Positions 62,954 to 64,000 of a stretch of 64,000 nt of DNA are shown piece by piece; position 1 is the stretch's first letter; each line of letters opens with the position of its first letter. The translations under genes were made by a program, and so were the position numbers. The notes beneath the pieces are model-generated. The model was given only the letters and a program-made list of their open reading frames with translations, was not told the DNA's origin and made no database searches. The stretch is from JBFLYC01 sp040756735 (GTDB lineage: Bacteria; Bacillota; DSM-16504; Desulfitibacterales; Desulfitibacteraceae): positions 1 through 64,000 of the forward strand of contig JBFLYC010000013.1 in NCBI GenBank assembly GCA_040756735.1. Direction: 5' to 3'.

Positions 62954-64000
62954 TTACTTCTTTACCATAAGTGATGTTGGCAGCAGCGCATAAAATGCTG
63001 CGGCTTTAAGAAGGTCATCAATTGCTATCCTTTCACCTTCACAGTGACAAAGTATACCTTCTCCAGGGCCAAATCCCAGGGTAGGAATACCTGCCCTGCC
63101 CATGGTGTAGGTTCCATCTGTACTGAAACCCCACTTGTCAATGACTGCTTTTTTATCAAAGAGGGCTTCAAAGGCAGCTGCCCCTGCTTGAATAAAAGGA
63201 TGATCTTCCTCTAAAGACCAGGCCGGGAAAAACTCTTCAGCCTTTTTGACATAACCGGTATAGCTTGGGTTATCAAAGTACATCAATTCAACCTTGCCGT
63301 CATATGGTCCTGCGATTTCTTCAAGCTGCTGCAGGGCCAGTTCGTTGGTCTCTCCTGCTGTTAAACGCCTGTCAATATAGATAATAGTTTCTCCTGGTAT
63401 AGTATTCACAGAATTAGTCTTTACATCTACTTTGGTTGCAGCAATGGTTCCTTTGCCAAGGAAATCGTCCTCCAGCAATTTTTCCTGCAAATCTTCAATC
63501 CTGGAAATAATCCTTGCTGCTTTATACAGGGAGTTGTCCGCTGCATGGGGAGCGCTGGCATGACCTGACTTGCCGGGGACGGTTATTTGATAAAGAGCCC
63601 TGCCCCTATGCCCCCTGCATATCCTTAACTCACTGGCTTCGCCAATTACAGCATAATCCGGCTTAATACCCTCAGTTTCGATGAAATGAGAAACTGCCAG
63701 CCCCTCACAGTCTTCTTCCCCTACAATTCCTACAACATAGAGAGTGAATTCATCCTTTGCAAGGCCCAGGTCCTTAATAACCCTGCCCGCGTAAACCATG
63801 GCAGCCAATGGTCCTTTGTCATCACATGCTCCCCTGCCATAAACATAACCTTCTTCACACTTGCCCTGCAGCGGGTCGTATCCCCAAACCTGCGGATCAC
63901 CTGGACCAACAGTATCCATATGGGCATCGTATAGGATGACCTTTTTCCCAGACCCGATTCTGCCGACAACATTGCCAATTTGATCTACAAAAACTTCATC
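62954..64000 (-). CDS. ygeY: YgeY-like M20 metallohydrolase (5' end outside the window)
   Basis: The visible 348 residues are open to the right edge, so the start is missing. M20-family metal ligands are seen in YDAHMDTVG (the first histidine and aspartate), GRGACDDKG, GIVGEEDCEG and the histidine of LCHCEGE. The dimerisation domain follows GKSGHASAP. YgeY-type proteins are annotated as linked to selenium metabolism and lie with ygeW. It is the first gene of the operon in this window. Confidence 0.88.
   Translation of the reverse strand, partial: DEVFVDQIGNVVGRIGSGKKVILYDAHMDTVGPGDPQVWGYDPLQGKCEEGYVYGRGACDDKGPLAAMVYAGRVIKDLGLAKDEFTLYVVGIVGEEDCEGLAVSHFIETEGIKPDYAVIGEASELRICRGHRGRALYQITVPGKSGHASAPHAADNSLYKAARIISRIEDLQEKLLEDDFLGKGTIAATKVDVKTNSVNTIPGETIIYIDRRLTAGETNELALQQLEEIAGPYDGKVELMYFDNPSYTGYVKKAEEFFPAWSLEEDHPFIQAGAAAFEALFDKKAVIDKWGFSTDGTYTMGRAGIPTLGFGPGEGILCHCEGERIAIDDLLKAAAFYALLPTSLMVKK

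Overview
The window looks like the chromosome of an anaerobic, low-GC Gram-positive bacterium (Bacillota, probably class Clostridia). The reasons are strong AGGAGG-type ribosome sites, S-layer (SLH) anchored proteins, a CIRCE heat-shock operator, an ECF vitamin transporter, two tungsten-type aldehyde:ferredoxin oxidoreductases, multi-cluster ferredoxins and an oxygen-sensitive purine-catabolism-type gene cluster. The species cannot be named from the sequence alone. No rRNA or tRNA gene was recognised.

1-16706 is one very large CRISPR array that runs off the left edge: 226 repeats of 37 bp by hand count. It is read on the minus strand, with the leader at about 16707-16819. 16820-27490 holds the cas genes, also on the minus strand. 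In transcription order they are cas6, a WYL-domain regulator, then cas8a1/cst1, cas7, cas5, cas3, cas1, cas2, cas4 and csa1, leading straight into the leader. The interference set is Tneap-like (I-B/I-A border) and the adaptation set carries both cas4 and csa1. The array itself records its history: block duplications and decayed repeats at the old end, repeat sampling of the same protospacers, and an overlapping pair of spacers that points to a CCA PAM.

27707-34471 is a mixed minus-strand stretch: an aldo/keto reductase with a ferredoxin tail, an aldehyde ferredoxin oxidoreductase with its ferredoxin partner, a DUF3870 protein, a membrane-anchored unknown, a small zinc-ribbon protein and L-lactate dehydrogenase. 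34738-39040 is on the plus strand: a Phd-antitoxin/Uma2-nuclease fusion, then a NEW3 exported protein with an ABC-2 exporter behind a promoter that carries a CIRCE element. 39128-40560 contains a MetE-like methyltransferase and two gene remnants (M29 aminopeptidase, NrdG).

40613-50416 is a candidate vitamin B12 capture and uptake operon on the minus strand. A promoter, a cobalamin riboswitch and a terminator precede a 1228-residue surface protein, a DUF4430 lipoprotein, an ECF transporter (T, fused A-A', S) and a second SLH protein. The large protein pairs an alpha/alpha-barrel with DUF4430 domains, the same pairing as animal intrinsic factor and transcobalamin, and ends in SLH anchors. The MetE-like gene lies just downstream.

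50941-64000 is a second long minus-strand operon cut by the right edge: ygeY-like hydrolase, ygeW-like carbamoyltransferase, a dihydropyrimidine-dehydrogenase-like fusion, a UbiD decarboxylase, an SsnA-like amidohydrolase, three xanthine-dehydrogenase-type subunits and a second aldehyde ferredoxin oxidoreductase. It resembles the E. coli ygeW-ssnA-xdhD purine/selenium cluster, with UbiD and AOR as unusual additions.
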